A stretch of DNA of 64,000 nt from Glaciecola amylolytica (GTDB lineage: Bacteria > Bacteroidota > Bacteroidia > Flavobacteriales_D > Crocinitomicaceae). Positions within the stretch are counted from its first letter, which is position 1. Every line of letters begins with the position of its first letter. A model generated the notes under the pieces. It saw nothing but the letters and a program-made list of their open reading frames with translations. It did not search any database and was not told where the DNA came from. This document shows positions 8,541 through 16,557 of the stretch, piece after piece. The DNA lies in contig CP034120.1 of assembly GCA_003856375.1 (NCBI GenBank), positions 1,116,001 to 1,180,000 on the forward strand. Reading direction: 5' to 3'. The translations under genes were made by a program, and so were the position numbers.

Positions 8541-9485
8541 ATGGAAAAGTTAGCACTTAGTAAGATTTTGAACATCGAACATCCGATTATCATCGCTCCG
8601 ATGTTTTTGGTTTCAAATGAAGACATGATTCTTGCAGGTACGGAAAATGGAGTTGCAGGGGCAATTCCGGCATTGAATTACCGGTCTACAGAACTTTTGA
8701 GAGAAGGTTTGAGAAGAATGAAAGCCAAAACGAAAGGCCCGATCGGGATCAATCTGATTGTGAATGCTTCCAATATTTACATGGAAGAGCAATTGAAGAT
8801 TTGTGTGGAAGAAGGAGTTGATTTCTTCATTACCTCATTGGGTTCACCCAAAAAAGTGATCGATGCATCTAAAGAAAAAGGAATCAAGGTTTTTTGCGAT
8901 GTAACCGATATCGCTTATGCAAAGAAAGTGGAAGACCTGGGAGCTGATGCAGTGATTGCCGTAAATAATCAGGCGGGTGGCCATGCCGGAAAAATTGATC
9001 CGAAGAAGTTGATCAAGAGCATAAAAGAAGCGATTTCAATTCCTGTGATCTCTGCTGGTGGAGTTGGAACAAAAAAAGAAATGGATGAATTGATTGCTGC
9101 CGGAGCAGACGGCTTTTCAATCGGATCAATCTTCATTGCATCCACTGAAGCCGGTGTTTCGGAAGAGTACAAGCAGGCTTGCGTGGAATATGGCGCAAAA
9201 GATATCGTAATGACTTCTAAATTGTCAGGAACACCATGCACGGTAATCAATACGCCTTACGTAAAAGAAATCGGGACGGAACAATCGAAACTGGAACGCT
9301 TTCTGAACCGGAATAAACGCTTGAAAAAATGGGTAAAGGCAATGACTTTTTACAGAGGTATGAAATCTCTGGAGAAGGCGGCTTTTAGCGCAACATATAA
9401 ATCCGTTTGGTGCGCCGGACCAAGTATTGAACACGTAAAATCCGTTCGACCGGTTAAAGAAATTATAGAAAATCTGGTAAAATGA
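8541..9485 (+). CDS. Nitronate monooxygenase / enoyl-ACP reductase-like FMN protein
   Basis: A 314-residue FMN barrel of the NMO/FabK group. It has IIIAPMFLVSNEDM at the N-terminus, GINLIVNASN, VIAVNNQAGGHAGKI with the family HAG motif, and AGGVGTKKEMDELIAAGADGFSIGS (in pieces) for the FMN phosphate loop. The ATG at 8541 is preferred over a TTG six bases upstream. Its stop overlaps the start of the hotdog-fold gene by 4 nt, so the two are cotranscribed; with a thioesterase-like partner, a role in lipid or acyl metabolism is conceivable but unproven. Confidence 0.88.
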   Translation: MEKLALSKILNIEHPIIIAPMFLVSNEDMILAGTENGVAGAIPALNYRSTELLREGLRRMKAKTKGPIGINLIVNASNIYMEEQLKICVEEGVDFFITSLGSPKKVIDASKEKGIKVFCDVTDIAYAKKVEDLGADAVIAVNNQAGGHAGKIDPKKLIKSIKEAISIPVISAGGVGTKKEMDELIAAGADGFSIGSIFIASTEAGVSEEYKQACVEYGAKDIVMTSKLSGTPCTVINTPYVKEIGTEQSKLERFLNRNKRLKKWVKAMTFYRGMKSLEKAAFSATYKSVWCAGPSIEHVKSVRPVKEIIENLVK

Positions 9486-9949
9486 GTACCTCGAACTTAA
9501 AGAAATACGGAATGATGCTGCGCCTCATGGGAATTTTCAAAATCCCGATGATCAGCTATGTGAAACCGCGTTTGATTCAAATTACGGATCACGATGTTTT
9601 GGTGAGAATCAAATTGAGAAGACGAACGAAAAACCATCTGAAAAGTATGTATTTCGGCGCTTTGGCTGTTGGCGCAGATGTAACGGCAGGATTACACGCA
9701 TTCTATTTTTGCGATGAATTGAATGTTCGTCCTTCGTTTGCATTTAAGGGAATGAAAGCGGAATTCATCAAAAGAGCAGAAACAGATGTAGAGTTTAGCT
9801 GTGCAGAAGGTCAGATTATCCGCGAACAAGTCTTGAAAGCTATTCAAACAAACGAACGCCAGAATCATTGGGTGAAGGTCACTGCCAAAGATTTGAACGG
9901 AGACATCGTCGCTTTATTCGAAATGGAGATCTCTGTGAAAATTAAATAA
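9482..9949 (+). CDS. DUF4442 / PaaI-like hotdog-fold protein (possible thioesterase)
   Basis: A 155-residue protein with the pattern of DUF4442 hotdog proteins. RTKNHLKSMYFGALAVGADVTAG is the NH-x-GS-x-H-x-GA segment on the hotdog helix, followed by strands FEFS-type (VEFSCAEGQI) and VTAKDLNGDIVALFEMEISVKI. No experimentally defined substrate is known for the subfamily. It overlaps the NMO gene by ATGA, indicating translational coupling. Confidence 0.75.
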   Translation: MSTSNLKKYGMMLRLMGIFKIPMISYVKPRLIQITDHDVLVRIKLRRRTKNHLKSMYFGALAVGADVTAGLHAFYFCDELNVRPSFAFKGMKAEFIKRAETDVEFSCAEGQIIREQVLKAIQTNERQNHWVKVTAKDLNGDIVALFEMEISVKIK

Positions 9950-10076
9950 AAAGCTAAAAGGGAGAAATTAAAAGTATTATCTGATCAGAGTCGAAGTTAT
10001 CTGTTGATCTTCTCAATTTTAAAATTCTCCATTATTTTCACTTTTACCTTTTACCTTCTCAATTTACAAATAAGTC

Positions 10077-10084
10077 TATCTTTG
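10077..10084 (+). promoter_or_regulatory. -7 box of the rhodanese/DedA/aroE unit
   Basis: TATCTTTG followed by GCC, an exact TAnnTTTG match, 20 bp upstream of the ATG at 10104. The preceding 130 bases hold only CTTTTACC-type repeats and an AAAGGGAGAAATT-like inverted partner. Confidence 0.6.
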
Positions 10085-10103
10085 CCGAAAAAAAAACTTG
10101 AGA

Positions 10104-10418
10104 ATGAACCGCATTTCTTCTGAAGCTTGTAAGCAGCTGATTCAAAATAATGAGGCAGAATTGATTGATATCCGTGAGCCGTGGGAAGTAGAAATTTGCT
10201 CTATCGGAGGAACTAAAATTCCGATGCACCGGATTCCCGAACTGGCAGAAACAATGGATAAAACCAAGCAGTACATTATTTTGTGTAAAACAGGCAGAAG
10301 AGCAGAATCTGTTGCCAATTTACTGGAATGCGGACATGGTTTTCAACATATTGCTATTTTAGAAGGCGGAATAACCAGTTGGTTTGAAAGCTTTGAACCT
10401 ACTTACGAAATGTATTAA
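10104..10418 (+). CDS. Rhodanese-like domain protein
   Basis: A 104-residue single-domain rhodanese. The N-terminal LIDIREPWEVEICSIGG contains the conserved D-x-R-E-x-x-E, and the active-site loop is CKTGRRA with catalytic-type Cys61, a six-residue loop typical of sulfurtransferases. It would carry a persulfide for sulfur transfer in the cytoplasm; the acceptor is unknown. The ATG at 10104 is chosen over an upstream TTG because it fits the family start. It is first in a run with dedA and aroE, only 9 bp before the next gene. Confidence 0.9.
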   Translation: MNRISSEACKQLIQNNEAELIDIREPWEVEICSIGGTKIPMHRIPELAETMDKTKQYIILCKTGRRAESVANLLECGHGFQHIAILEGGITSWFESFEPTYEMY

Positions 10419-10427
10419 TTATCAGCT

Positions 10428-11066
10428 ATGATTGAACTATTCAAACACCTGATTCACCTTGACTTTGAGTGGATTGTTGAAACCTACGGAACAGCGGTAT
10501 ACGTTGTTTTATTTCTGGTAATTTTTATCGAAACAGGATTGGTGATCATGCCTTTTCTTCCCGGAGATTCATTGCTTTTCACAGCCGGAATTTTTGCAGC
10601 ATCCGGACAGTTGAACCTGTTCTATTTGTTGGCATTGCTTTCTGTGGCTGCGGTTTTAGGAGATAATATCAATTACTGGGTTGGAAGAAGAGTTGGTTTG
10701 AGTGTGTTTAATTGGAAAATAAAAGGCAGGCAGTTGGTTAAACAATCCTATTTGCAGCAAACAGAAGCATTTTTTGAAAAAAGAGGTGTTTTTGCAATTA
10801 TCATGGCACGTTTTGTTCCGATCGTAAGAACATTCACTCCATTTGCTGCCGGAGTAGGGAAGATGAACTACCGTAAATTCCTGACATTTGATATTATCGG
10901 AGGTTTGCTGTGGATTTGCAGCATGACAATTGCGGGTTATTTCCTTGGGAATATTCCATGGATCAGAGAAAACAACGAGAAAGTAGTATTGATTATCGTA
11001 TTTATCTCTGTTTTACCGATGTTGATCAGCATTCTGAAATCGAAACTTGCGAAAAAGAATGCCTGA
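10428..11066 (+). CDS. DedA family membrane protein
   Basis: A 212-residue inner-membrane protein with about five hydrophobic segments. It shows the DedA signatures ETGLVIMPFLPGDSLLFTAG, GDNINYWVGRRVG and ARFVPIVRTFTPFAAGVG. DedA proteins are linked to flipping of undecaprenyl phosphate or phospholipids and to membrane homeostasis. Its last codons overlap the aroE start by 8 nt. It lies between rhodanese and aroE genes without an obvious shared pathway. Confidence 0.9.
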   Translation: MIELFKHLIHLDFEWIVETYGTAVYVVLFLVIFIETGLVIMPFLPGDSLLFTAGIFAASGQLNLFYLLALLSVAAVLGDNINYWVGRRVGLSVFNWKIKGRQLVKQSYLQQTEAFFEKRGVFAIIMARFVPIVRTFTPFAAGVGKMNYRKFLTFDIIGGLLWICSMTIAGYFLGNIPWIRENNEKVVLIIVFISVLPMLISILKSKLAKKNA

Positions 11067-11784
11067 ATTCGGATTGATAGGGAAAACACTCGGACATTCC
11101 TTTTCAAAAACTTACTTCGAGGATAAATTTCGTCGGGAAGATCTCAAAAGTACGTTTGAAAACTTTGAATTGGCTGAAATCAGTGAGATTGAGTCTGTTT
11201 TTAGTATTCCTGACCTAAAGGGGCTTTCGGTTACGATTCCTTACAAACAAGCGATTATTCCTTATTTGGATGAATTATCCGAAGAAGCAGCCGAGATCGG
11301 CGCTGTGAATTGTATCTCGTTTCAGAACGGAAAGAAAACAGGATACAATACGGATGCTTTCGGATTTCACCAAATGATCAAACCTTTCCTAACGAATGAG
11401 CACGAACGTGCTATTATTTTGGGAACGGGCGGAGCCTCAAAAGCTGTTGCATATGTTTTGAAAAAGATCGGACTGAATGTGATTTGGGTTTCGCGAAATC
11501 CTCAAAGCGGAGAGTTTTCGTACGATGCAATCAATGAGCATATGCTGAGGGCTTGTAAAGTGGTTGTCAATTGCACGCCGCTTGGCACATTTCCGGATGT
11601 GGATGCTTGTGTGCCTTTTCCTTTTGAATATTTAACAGAAAGCCATTTGTGTATCGATTTGATCTACAATCCGGAGGAAACAAGATTTCTGAGAGAATCC
11701 GCGATGCACGGAGCTGCGACTTTGAACGGACTTTCGATGCTGAAAGAGCAGGCAAATAAGGCCTGGGAGATTTGGAATAAGTAA
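11059..11784 (+). CDS. aroE: Shikimate dehydrogenase
   Basis: A 241-residue protein that reduces 3-dehydroshikimate with NADPH. The substrate site is GHSFSKTYFEDKF and LSVTIPYKQAI with the catalytic lysine, plus GYNTDAFGF with the shikimate-binding aspartate. The nucleotide fold is ILGTGGASKAVAYVL, and the C-terminal LNGLSMLKEQANKAWEIW is typical. It is shorter than the E. coli enzyme, as is common in Bacteroidota. The ATG at 11059 overlaps the dedA stop. Confidence 0.94.
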   Translation: MPEFGLIGKTLGHSFSKTYFEDKFRREDLKSTFENFELAEISEIESVFSIPDLKGLSVTIPYKQAIIPYLDELSEEAAEIGAVNCISFQNGKKTGYNTDAFGFHQMIKPFLTNEHERAIILGTGGASKAVAYVLKKIGLNVIWVSRNPQSGEFSYDAINEHMLRACKVVVNCTPLGTFPDVDACVPFPFEYLTESHLCIDLIYNPEETRFLRESAMHGAATLNGLSMLKEQANKAWEIWNK

Positions 11785-11858
11785 GAATAGATAGGGTTTA
11801 AAGTTGAAGAAGTTTTCGCTTATAATACTGTTTTGCAAATAATTACCCGGGTACTTGT

Positions 11859-11872
11859 TCGCAATATTGCGA
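11859..11872. repeat. 14-bp perfect palindrome TCGCAATATTGCGA
   Basis: Perfectly self-complementary intergenic palindrome. It shares the core CGCAATATT with the inverted repeat at 5489-5586, and a further AATTGCGAATTAACG follows. The rest of 11785-11976 shows no gene. Confidence 0.6.
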
Positions 11873-11976
11873 TATTGAAAAATTGCGAATTAACGAGGTA
11901 AAATAAATTAACAGGACATAAATCACCGAATAAAAGCTTTCAAGCGAACCCACAAACTCAGATTGCTTTTTCTTTT

Positions 11977-11984
11977 TAAATTTG
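11977..11984 (+). promoter_or_regulatory. -7 box directly before the AlbA_2 gene
   Basis: TAAATTTG, an exact consensus match. It ends only 4 bp before the ATG at 11989, so the transcript would begin at or beside the start codon (leaderless). Confidence 0.5.
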
Positions 11985-11988
11985 CCTC

Positions 11989-12618
11989 ATGCAGTCGGTA
12001 AAATCATTGATCAAAGAAGGGGAGCACCAGCAGCAAGATTTCAAATTTCGAATCGACGACTCCAAAAAAATAGCCAGAACTTTGGCCGCTTTTGCAAATA
12101 CGGACGGAGGAAGACTTCTGATCGGGGTGAAAGACAATGGAAAAATCACCGGAATTGACCCTACGGAAGAAATTCACATGATAGAAGCTGCGGTCGACAT
12201 GTATTGCAAACCCAAATTGGAATTTCAGTCGAGAGTTTGGCAGGAAGACATGAAATTGGTGTTGGAAGTATCGGTTGAAAAAAGTATGCAGCGCCCGATT
12301 CTGGCTTTGGACGAAGAAGGTAAATGGAAAGCTTACGTTCGCCGCAAAGATCACACGCTTTTAGCGAATAAGATTCTGCTGAATGTCTGGAAAATAGAGC
12401 GTTTTGATCAAAAAAGACCGGAGAAGATCGGAGAGGAGGAAACTCAACTACTGAACATTATAGCACAAAATCCGCAGATCACTTTGAGTAAGATCTATCG
12501 TTTTTCAACGTTGGAAAAGTCGAACATTGACCGTCTGCTTCCTTTGTTTATTTGCTGGGATTTGGTTTCAATGGAGATCAATGAAAACGGTTCTTTTTAC
12601 CAGATAAAGGAAGATTGA
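11989..12618 (+). CDS. AlbA_2 (Schlafen-like) DNA-binding domain protein, putative ATP-binding
   Basis: A 209-residue protein with an N-terminal AlbA_2 domain: EGEHQQQDFKF, KKIARTLAAFANTDGGRLLIGVKDNGKITGI (in pieces, about residues 10-60), and RPILALDEEGKWKAYVRRKDHTLLAN at about 105-130. A C-terminal winged-helix-like region (TQLLNIIAQNPQITLSKIYRFS) suggests regulation by DNA binding. The domain needs the EGEHQQQDF start, so the ATG at 11989 is secure despite the abutting promoter. Target unknown. Confidence 0.85.
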   Translation: MQSVKSLIKEGEHQQQDFKFRIDDSKKIARTLAAFANTDGGRLLIGVKDNGKITGIDPTEEIHMIEAAVDMYCKPKLEFQSRVWQEDMKLVLEVSVEKSMQRPILALDEEGKWKAYVRRKDHTLLANKILLNVWKIERFDQKRPEKIGEEETQLLNIIAQNPQITLSKIYRFSTLEKSNIDRLLPLFICWDLVSMEINENGSFYQIKED

Positions 12619-12674
12619 TAACGGCTATTTTAGTGATAATCAGTTCATTTTTTAGGAATCTCAAAATAAAGTCA

Positions 12675-12682
12675 TATATTCG
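12675..12682 (+). promoter_or_regulatory. Possible -7 box
   Basis: TATATTCG followed by CGCC, one mismatch to TAnnTTTG, 16 bp before the TTG start of the next gene. Confidence 0.35.
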
Positions 12683-12697
12683 CGCCAAATTTGAAGA

Positions 12698-13174
12698 TTG
12701 AATAAAGCCTTTTACATTTCAAGTTTGGTTCTTAGCTTGCTATTCGGGATTATAGTACTTTACTACATAGATTTGGTAACTTCTGTCAGGTACAGTTACT
12801 CCTATTATGGAGACTATACGGGACTTTCTTATAATTCCGGATCAAGTCAAACAGAAGAAGTTGGGTTGATAAGTTTGTTTTTCTTCCTGTTTTTTATCAC
12901 GACATTTTTACTCGGATTAATTAAAATTAAGCGAGTTACAAATAAAGTTTTGTCAATTATTGGCTTGTCTTTAACGGCATTATTCCTGTTGTGGGATTTA
13001 GCCATGTTAAGTTCCCCCGCGGGAATGAGCTTTGACGAAGTAGGTATAGGTTTTTTGTTTTTTACTCCCGTGATTATGGCCTTTTCCATCGTTGGAATCG
13101 TTCAGTCAAACAGGTATAAAAGACAAGGGGTTCTATATAAACAACCAATGGAATCAGATTTGTTAGATTCCTAA
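12698..13174 (+). CDS. Four-helix membrane protein of unknown function, TTG start
   Basis: A 158-residue protein with about four hydrophobic segments (residues 5-26, 50-72, 82-106, 116-138) and a Ser/Tyr-rich first external loop. It starts with TTG: an in-frame TGA lies two codons upstream, and the first internal ATG would remove three membrane helices. No recognised family, and the neighbours give no clue. Confidence 0.6.
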   Translation: MNKAFYISSLVLSLLFGIIVLYYIDLVTSVRYSYSYYGDYTGLSYNSGSSQTEEVGLISLFFFLFFITTFLLGLIKIKRVTNKVLSIIGLSLTALFLLWDLAMLSSPAGMSFDEVGIGFLFFTPVIMAFSIVGIVQSNRYKRQGVLYKQPMESDLLDS

Positions 13175-13239
13175 AAAAATATAATTTTAATCGATGCGTT
13201 TAATGTATTGTTATATTAGGCGTAGAAAAACACAAACAA

Positions 13240-13434
13240 ATGGGTAGACCTCCAACAAAACCAGCAAGATTGCGAGACGGTTTTTACATTGAAGTAAGAA
13301 ATTCAGGATCACAAGGTATACGAATTAGAAGAGATACTAGAGAGCAAATGCTTCTTGCAGCTGAGGATTATTCGCGTACAAAAGACGTAGTGATTCTTGG
13401 TGAAATGAAAGATGATAAGTGGATTGATCAATAA
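13240..13434 (+). CDS. Small conserved Bacteroidota protein
   Basis: A 64-residue basic protein beginning MGRPPTKPARLRDGFYIEVR with a later GIRIRRDTREQMLLAAEDY segment. This pattern is known to me as a small protein family conserved in Flavobacteriia, without known function. The GRPPTKP start resembles an AT-hook-like basic patch, so nucleic-acid binding is conceivable. A strong terminator follows within 30 bases, which supports a real short transcript. Confidence 0.75.
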   Translation: MGRPPTKPARLRDGFYIEVRNSGSQGIRIRRDTREQMLLAAEDYSRTKDVVILGEMKDDKWIDQ

Positions 13435-13457
13435 AATCATTCATCGCAGAATGTGAT

Positions 13458-13492
13458 AAAGAGGTTTTTCGGAATGAAAAACCTCTTTTTTT
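13458..13492 (+). terminator. Intrinsic terminator
   Basis: A 12-bp stem AAAGAGGTTTTT / AAAAACCTCTTT with loop CGGAATG and a run of seven T. It may also stop the convergent M14 peptidase gene. Confidence 0.85.
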
Positions 13493-13515
13493 GTTATAAG
13501 TAATTCGCAATTATT

Positions 13516-15873
13516 TTAATGAATAACCACCAATTTCACCGGAGCTTTCTGCTCAACAGTTCCCCGGTAGCGAACATAATAAACCCCAACGGAAAGCTTA
13601 TCTGTTCTGACTTCCACTTTTGATCCGTCTATCGTTTGAGATGAAACCACGTCTCCGTTCAAATTCAGAATTTCGATTTGTCCGTTTTGGATTCCCTGAT
13701 CAAAAACAATATTTACATAAGAACCTGCCGGATTCGGAACCAAATGGAACAAGGGTTTTTCGTTCTCAGCTATTCCGGTATAATCAATGTTGTAAAGAAC
13801 TTCGAAATCATCGAAATAGAAACCGTCGGCTCTTGTTCCTCCATCTGATTTAAAAACAAAACGAACACGAATACTGTCGCCGATGTAATCACTCAGGTTG
13901 ATTTCTTCCAGAACCCAATTGGTTTCTGTGCCTTCATAAATAGGTTCTCCGTTAGGTTGAACTGATCCGCTTCCGCTTGTTCCAGGTACGGTATAATTTC
14001 CGCATTGACCAACCCAGCTCACACCGTTGTCATTCGAAACCTGAAACTGGCAGTAATCAAAATCTGCTTCGATTTCCCACTTCGCGTAGAATTTGATCAT
14101 GGCTTCCGTTACATGAGTCAGATCAATCGTATTGTTAAACTGAAAATTTCTGGTTGTACTGTTCGGGTAATCTCCGGTCGGAGAATCCGTAAATGAACTG
14201 CTTGGAGAAACATAGGTTGAATTGGTTGTTGCCCAGCTTCCAGTCCAGTTCACTGCAATATTGGCTTCATCAATAAATTGAGGAGTAATATTTCCGAATG
14301 TTTTAACGATTGTGTCGTGTTTTGTCCAACCGATGTATTCAGTGTTGAGTACATACTTGATCTGGTCTCCGAACTGGATTCCAGGATTCAGAACATATGA
14401 AATTCCGCCAATTTCAGAGTCCATAATAGCCAGATCATGAGTCGATGCAGAGCCAACGGACTGAATTCCTGTTATCGGGGTAATGCTGACATTTACAGGA
14501 CCATTTTCCAATCCTAAACGATATGCACTGTGATTGAAATTTCCGCTGCTTGCCGCAATCATTCCAGGATCAACGTCTTTTACCTCGAGATAGCGATGTG
14601 TTAAATGAGACAAGACCAGATTCGGGAAAACCATTTCCTGGCAAATTCCTGTAATTTCACTGCTTGCAGGCCAAAATCCACCGCTTGAATTACTTACTTC
14701 CGGAGTCATGGCAAAGATCTTGGGTTTGATAATGGTATCGACTTTATACATGTAATCGTCGGAATCTCCTGAAGCCGGATAAAGATCTGAAGACTTCTTG
14801 TTCTCGTAGCCGTTATACTGAACCATGTGATGCGTGAAAGCCTGAAAATAGTTGTGATCTGCCGCAAATTCTCCTGTTGTAGTCCCGATTGGGTGAAGAA
14901 TGTCATTTGCGTACGTATGTGCGTTGAAAGCATATTGAAAATCGCGGTTTTCACAAAACCATTTAACAGCCTGAGTTTCCGGTTCGGAAAAAGCAGCAGT
15001 TCCTCTGTATGTTTCGTTGCTTTGGTTGGTGCTTGTCCCGGTTGTTCCCCAGCCGTAAGAGTAGTTCCGATTTAAGTCAACACCATAACTTCCCCCGCTG
15101 TTTAGTCTGCGATTCTTACGCCACATTCCTCCGCCATTCGGGTTTGTGGTTTCGTTGTAGATGTATCCGTCCGGGTTGACCATCGGAACGAAATACATTT
15201 CGGTATTGTCGACCAAAAACTTGATTTCTTCACTTGTGTTGTAGTTTTCAAGCAGATACCACATATAAAAAATCACTTCCGACAAGGAATTAGGTTCACG
15301 AGCATGGTGAATGGCCGTATAAAGCACTTCCGGCTCAGTTTCATCGGTATTTGGGTTGTCACTCAGTCGAACCCAGTAAAGCGGCCTGTTTTCAATACTC
15401 AGAAAATTGCCGATCGTATCTTTTACGGTAATTAAATTCGGATATTGAGCCGCCATTGCGTCAATTTCAGCAATAAACTCCTGGTAGGTGTAAAATCCAC
15501 CCATTGATCCGAGGTTGAAGTTACCTGGAACTGTAGGAGTAAAATCTGAAGAACCGCTGTTTGGCGGGCAGCCGATATTTTTTTCTGTTACAGCCTGACC
15601 TTTGTTTGCGTTTTGACTGACATAATAAGCCTGAACATCCGGAATTAAAATTTCGACCTGAAATCCGGCTTCCCGAATCTGATTTATTTCATCATTGGAG
15701 AAATCAGAAATAAAAAAAGTCTCGCGTTTCACCGTTCCGTGATCAACAGCAATCCCGAGTTCAGCTAAGGTTTGAAGACCTTTGGAGTCGGTAAGTACTT
15801 TGGCTCTGGAATATTCCTGTGAGAATCCCCAATACGAAATCAGGAATGAAAATAATAGGAGAGTTGTTTTCAT
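13516..15873 (-). CDS. M14 zinc carboxypeptidase with T9SS C-terminal sorting domain
   Basis: A 785-residue secreted metallopeptidase. It has a signal peptide 1-19 and an N-terminal prodomain-like region. The M14 domain (about 125-425) has zinc ligands H190 and E193 in HAREP and H319 in FNAHTYAN, and the catalytic glutamate E392 in TPEVSN. An immunoglobulin/MAM-like beta region (about 550-700) follows, then a type A sorting domain (LVPNPAGSYVNI, then GVYYVRYRG near the end). The architecture matches T9SS cargo delivered to the cell surface or medium for protein degradation. It is the longest gene in its neighbourhood other than the kinase. Confidence 0.92.
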   Translation of the reverse strand: MKTTLLLFSFLISYWGFSQEYSRAKVLTDSKGLQTLAELGIAVDHGTVKRETFFISDFSNDEINQIREAGFQVEILIPDVQAYYVSQNANKGQAVTEKNIGCPPNSGSSDFTPTVPGNFNLGSMGGFYTYQEFIAEIDAMAAQYPNLITVKDTIGNFLSIENRPLYWVRLSDNPNTDETEPEVLYTAIHHAREPNSLSEVIFYMWYLLENYNTSEEIKFLVDNTEMYFVPMVNPDGYIYNETTNPNGGGMWRKNRRLNSGGSYGVDLNRNYSYGWGTTGTSTNQSNETYRGTAAFSEPETQAVKWFCENRDFQYAFNAHTYANDILHPIGTTTGEFAADHNYFQAFTHHMVQYNGYENKKSSDLYPASGDSDDYMYKVDTIIKPKIFAMTPEVSNSSGGFWPASSEITGICQEMVFPNLVLSHLTHRYLEVKDVDPGMIAASSGNFNHSAYRLGLENGPVNVSITPITGIQSVGSASTHDLAIMDSEIGGISYVLNPGIQFGDQIKYVLNTEYIGWTKHDTIVKTFGNITPQFIDEANIAVNWTGSWATTNSTYVSPSSSFTDSPTGDYPNSTTRNFQFNNTIDLTHVTEAMIKFYAKWEIEADFDYCQFQVSNDNGVSWVGQCGNYTVPGTSGSGSVQPNGEPIYEGTETNWVLEEINLSDYIGDSIRVRFVFKSDGGTRADGFYFDDFEVLYNIDYTGIAENEKPLFHLVPNPAGSYVNIVFDQGIQNGQIEILNLNGDVVSSQTIDGSKVEVRTDKLSVGVYYVRYRGTVEQKAPVKLVVIH

Positions 15874-15972
15874 TGAGAGTATAGTTTCGATAAAAATAAT
15901 GATTCTTATATATTCTATACTAATTAATTACGCAGTCGGGGCGAAAAAAAATTCGCCTCGATTGTCCGTAAA

Positions 15973-16557
15973 TTATTTCTTCCATTCAACCGTTTCAATC
16001 AAATGAAGCAAATCTGCTTTCAGATAATTTAACGAAGGACGCAATGAGTCGTAATTGGGTTTACAGTTCATTAAAACTTCTCCGCGCAGGAAATGAGAAG
16101 TGGAATCTGTGAGGTAAAATTGAAAATTGGTAGCGACATCTCCTTCGAATTCGAATAAAGTACCGTACACTTTTCTGTCTTTGAAAATAAACTTCTGATC
16201 GCTGATCTTTGTCGCTTTGATCTGATGTTCATCCACTTTATCGTTAGAAAGATTGATGTATCGAACCAAAGTGTCCCGATTTGGAATAGGGTAGTAATTC
16301 AAGTACAAAACTCCGTTCAAAGGTCCCAGAAAAATCTCTTTGTGATTGGTCATTTCTCCTTTGTACGTCAATGGCTTGGCGATATAAGCTTTTGACAATT
16401 CAAACGAATAGGTCGTTGCATCGTCGATTTTTTGATACGAATGTTCCGGAAAATCAGTTCGCAGATAGGTAGACGGTTTCGGAATCAATAATTCATCACT
16501 ACCGCATCGGGTGAAAAGCAAAGCTAAAATCAACGTTGAACCAATTATTCTAATCAT
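15973..16557 (-). CDS. gldD: Gliding motility lipoprotein GldD
   Basis: A 194-residue lipoprotein. The signal peptide ends in the lipobox LLFTRC, then IPKPSTYLRTDFPEHSYQ, the characteristic GldD opening. Its start overlaps gldE by 8 nt. GldD is required for gliding and T9SS function in Flavobacterium johnsoniae; its molecular task is unclear. The order ssb-gldE-gldD seen here is the conserved Bacteroidota arrangement, which raises confidence in the assignment. Confidence 0.9.
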   Translation of the reverse strand: MIRIIGSTLILALLFTRCGSDELLIPKPSTYLRTDFPEHSYQKIDDATTYSFELSKAYIAKPLTYKGEMTNHKEIFLGPLNGVLYLNYYPIPNRDTLVRYINLSNDKVDEHQIKATKISDQKFIFKDRKVYGTLFEFEGDVATNFQFYLTDSTSHFLRGEVLMNCKPNYDSLRPSLNYLKADLLHLIETVEWKK

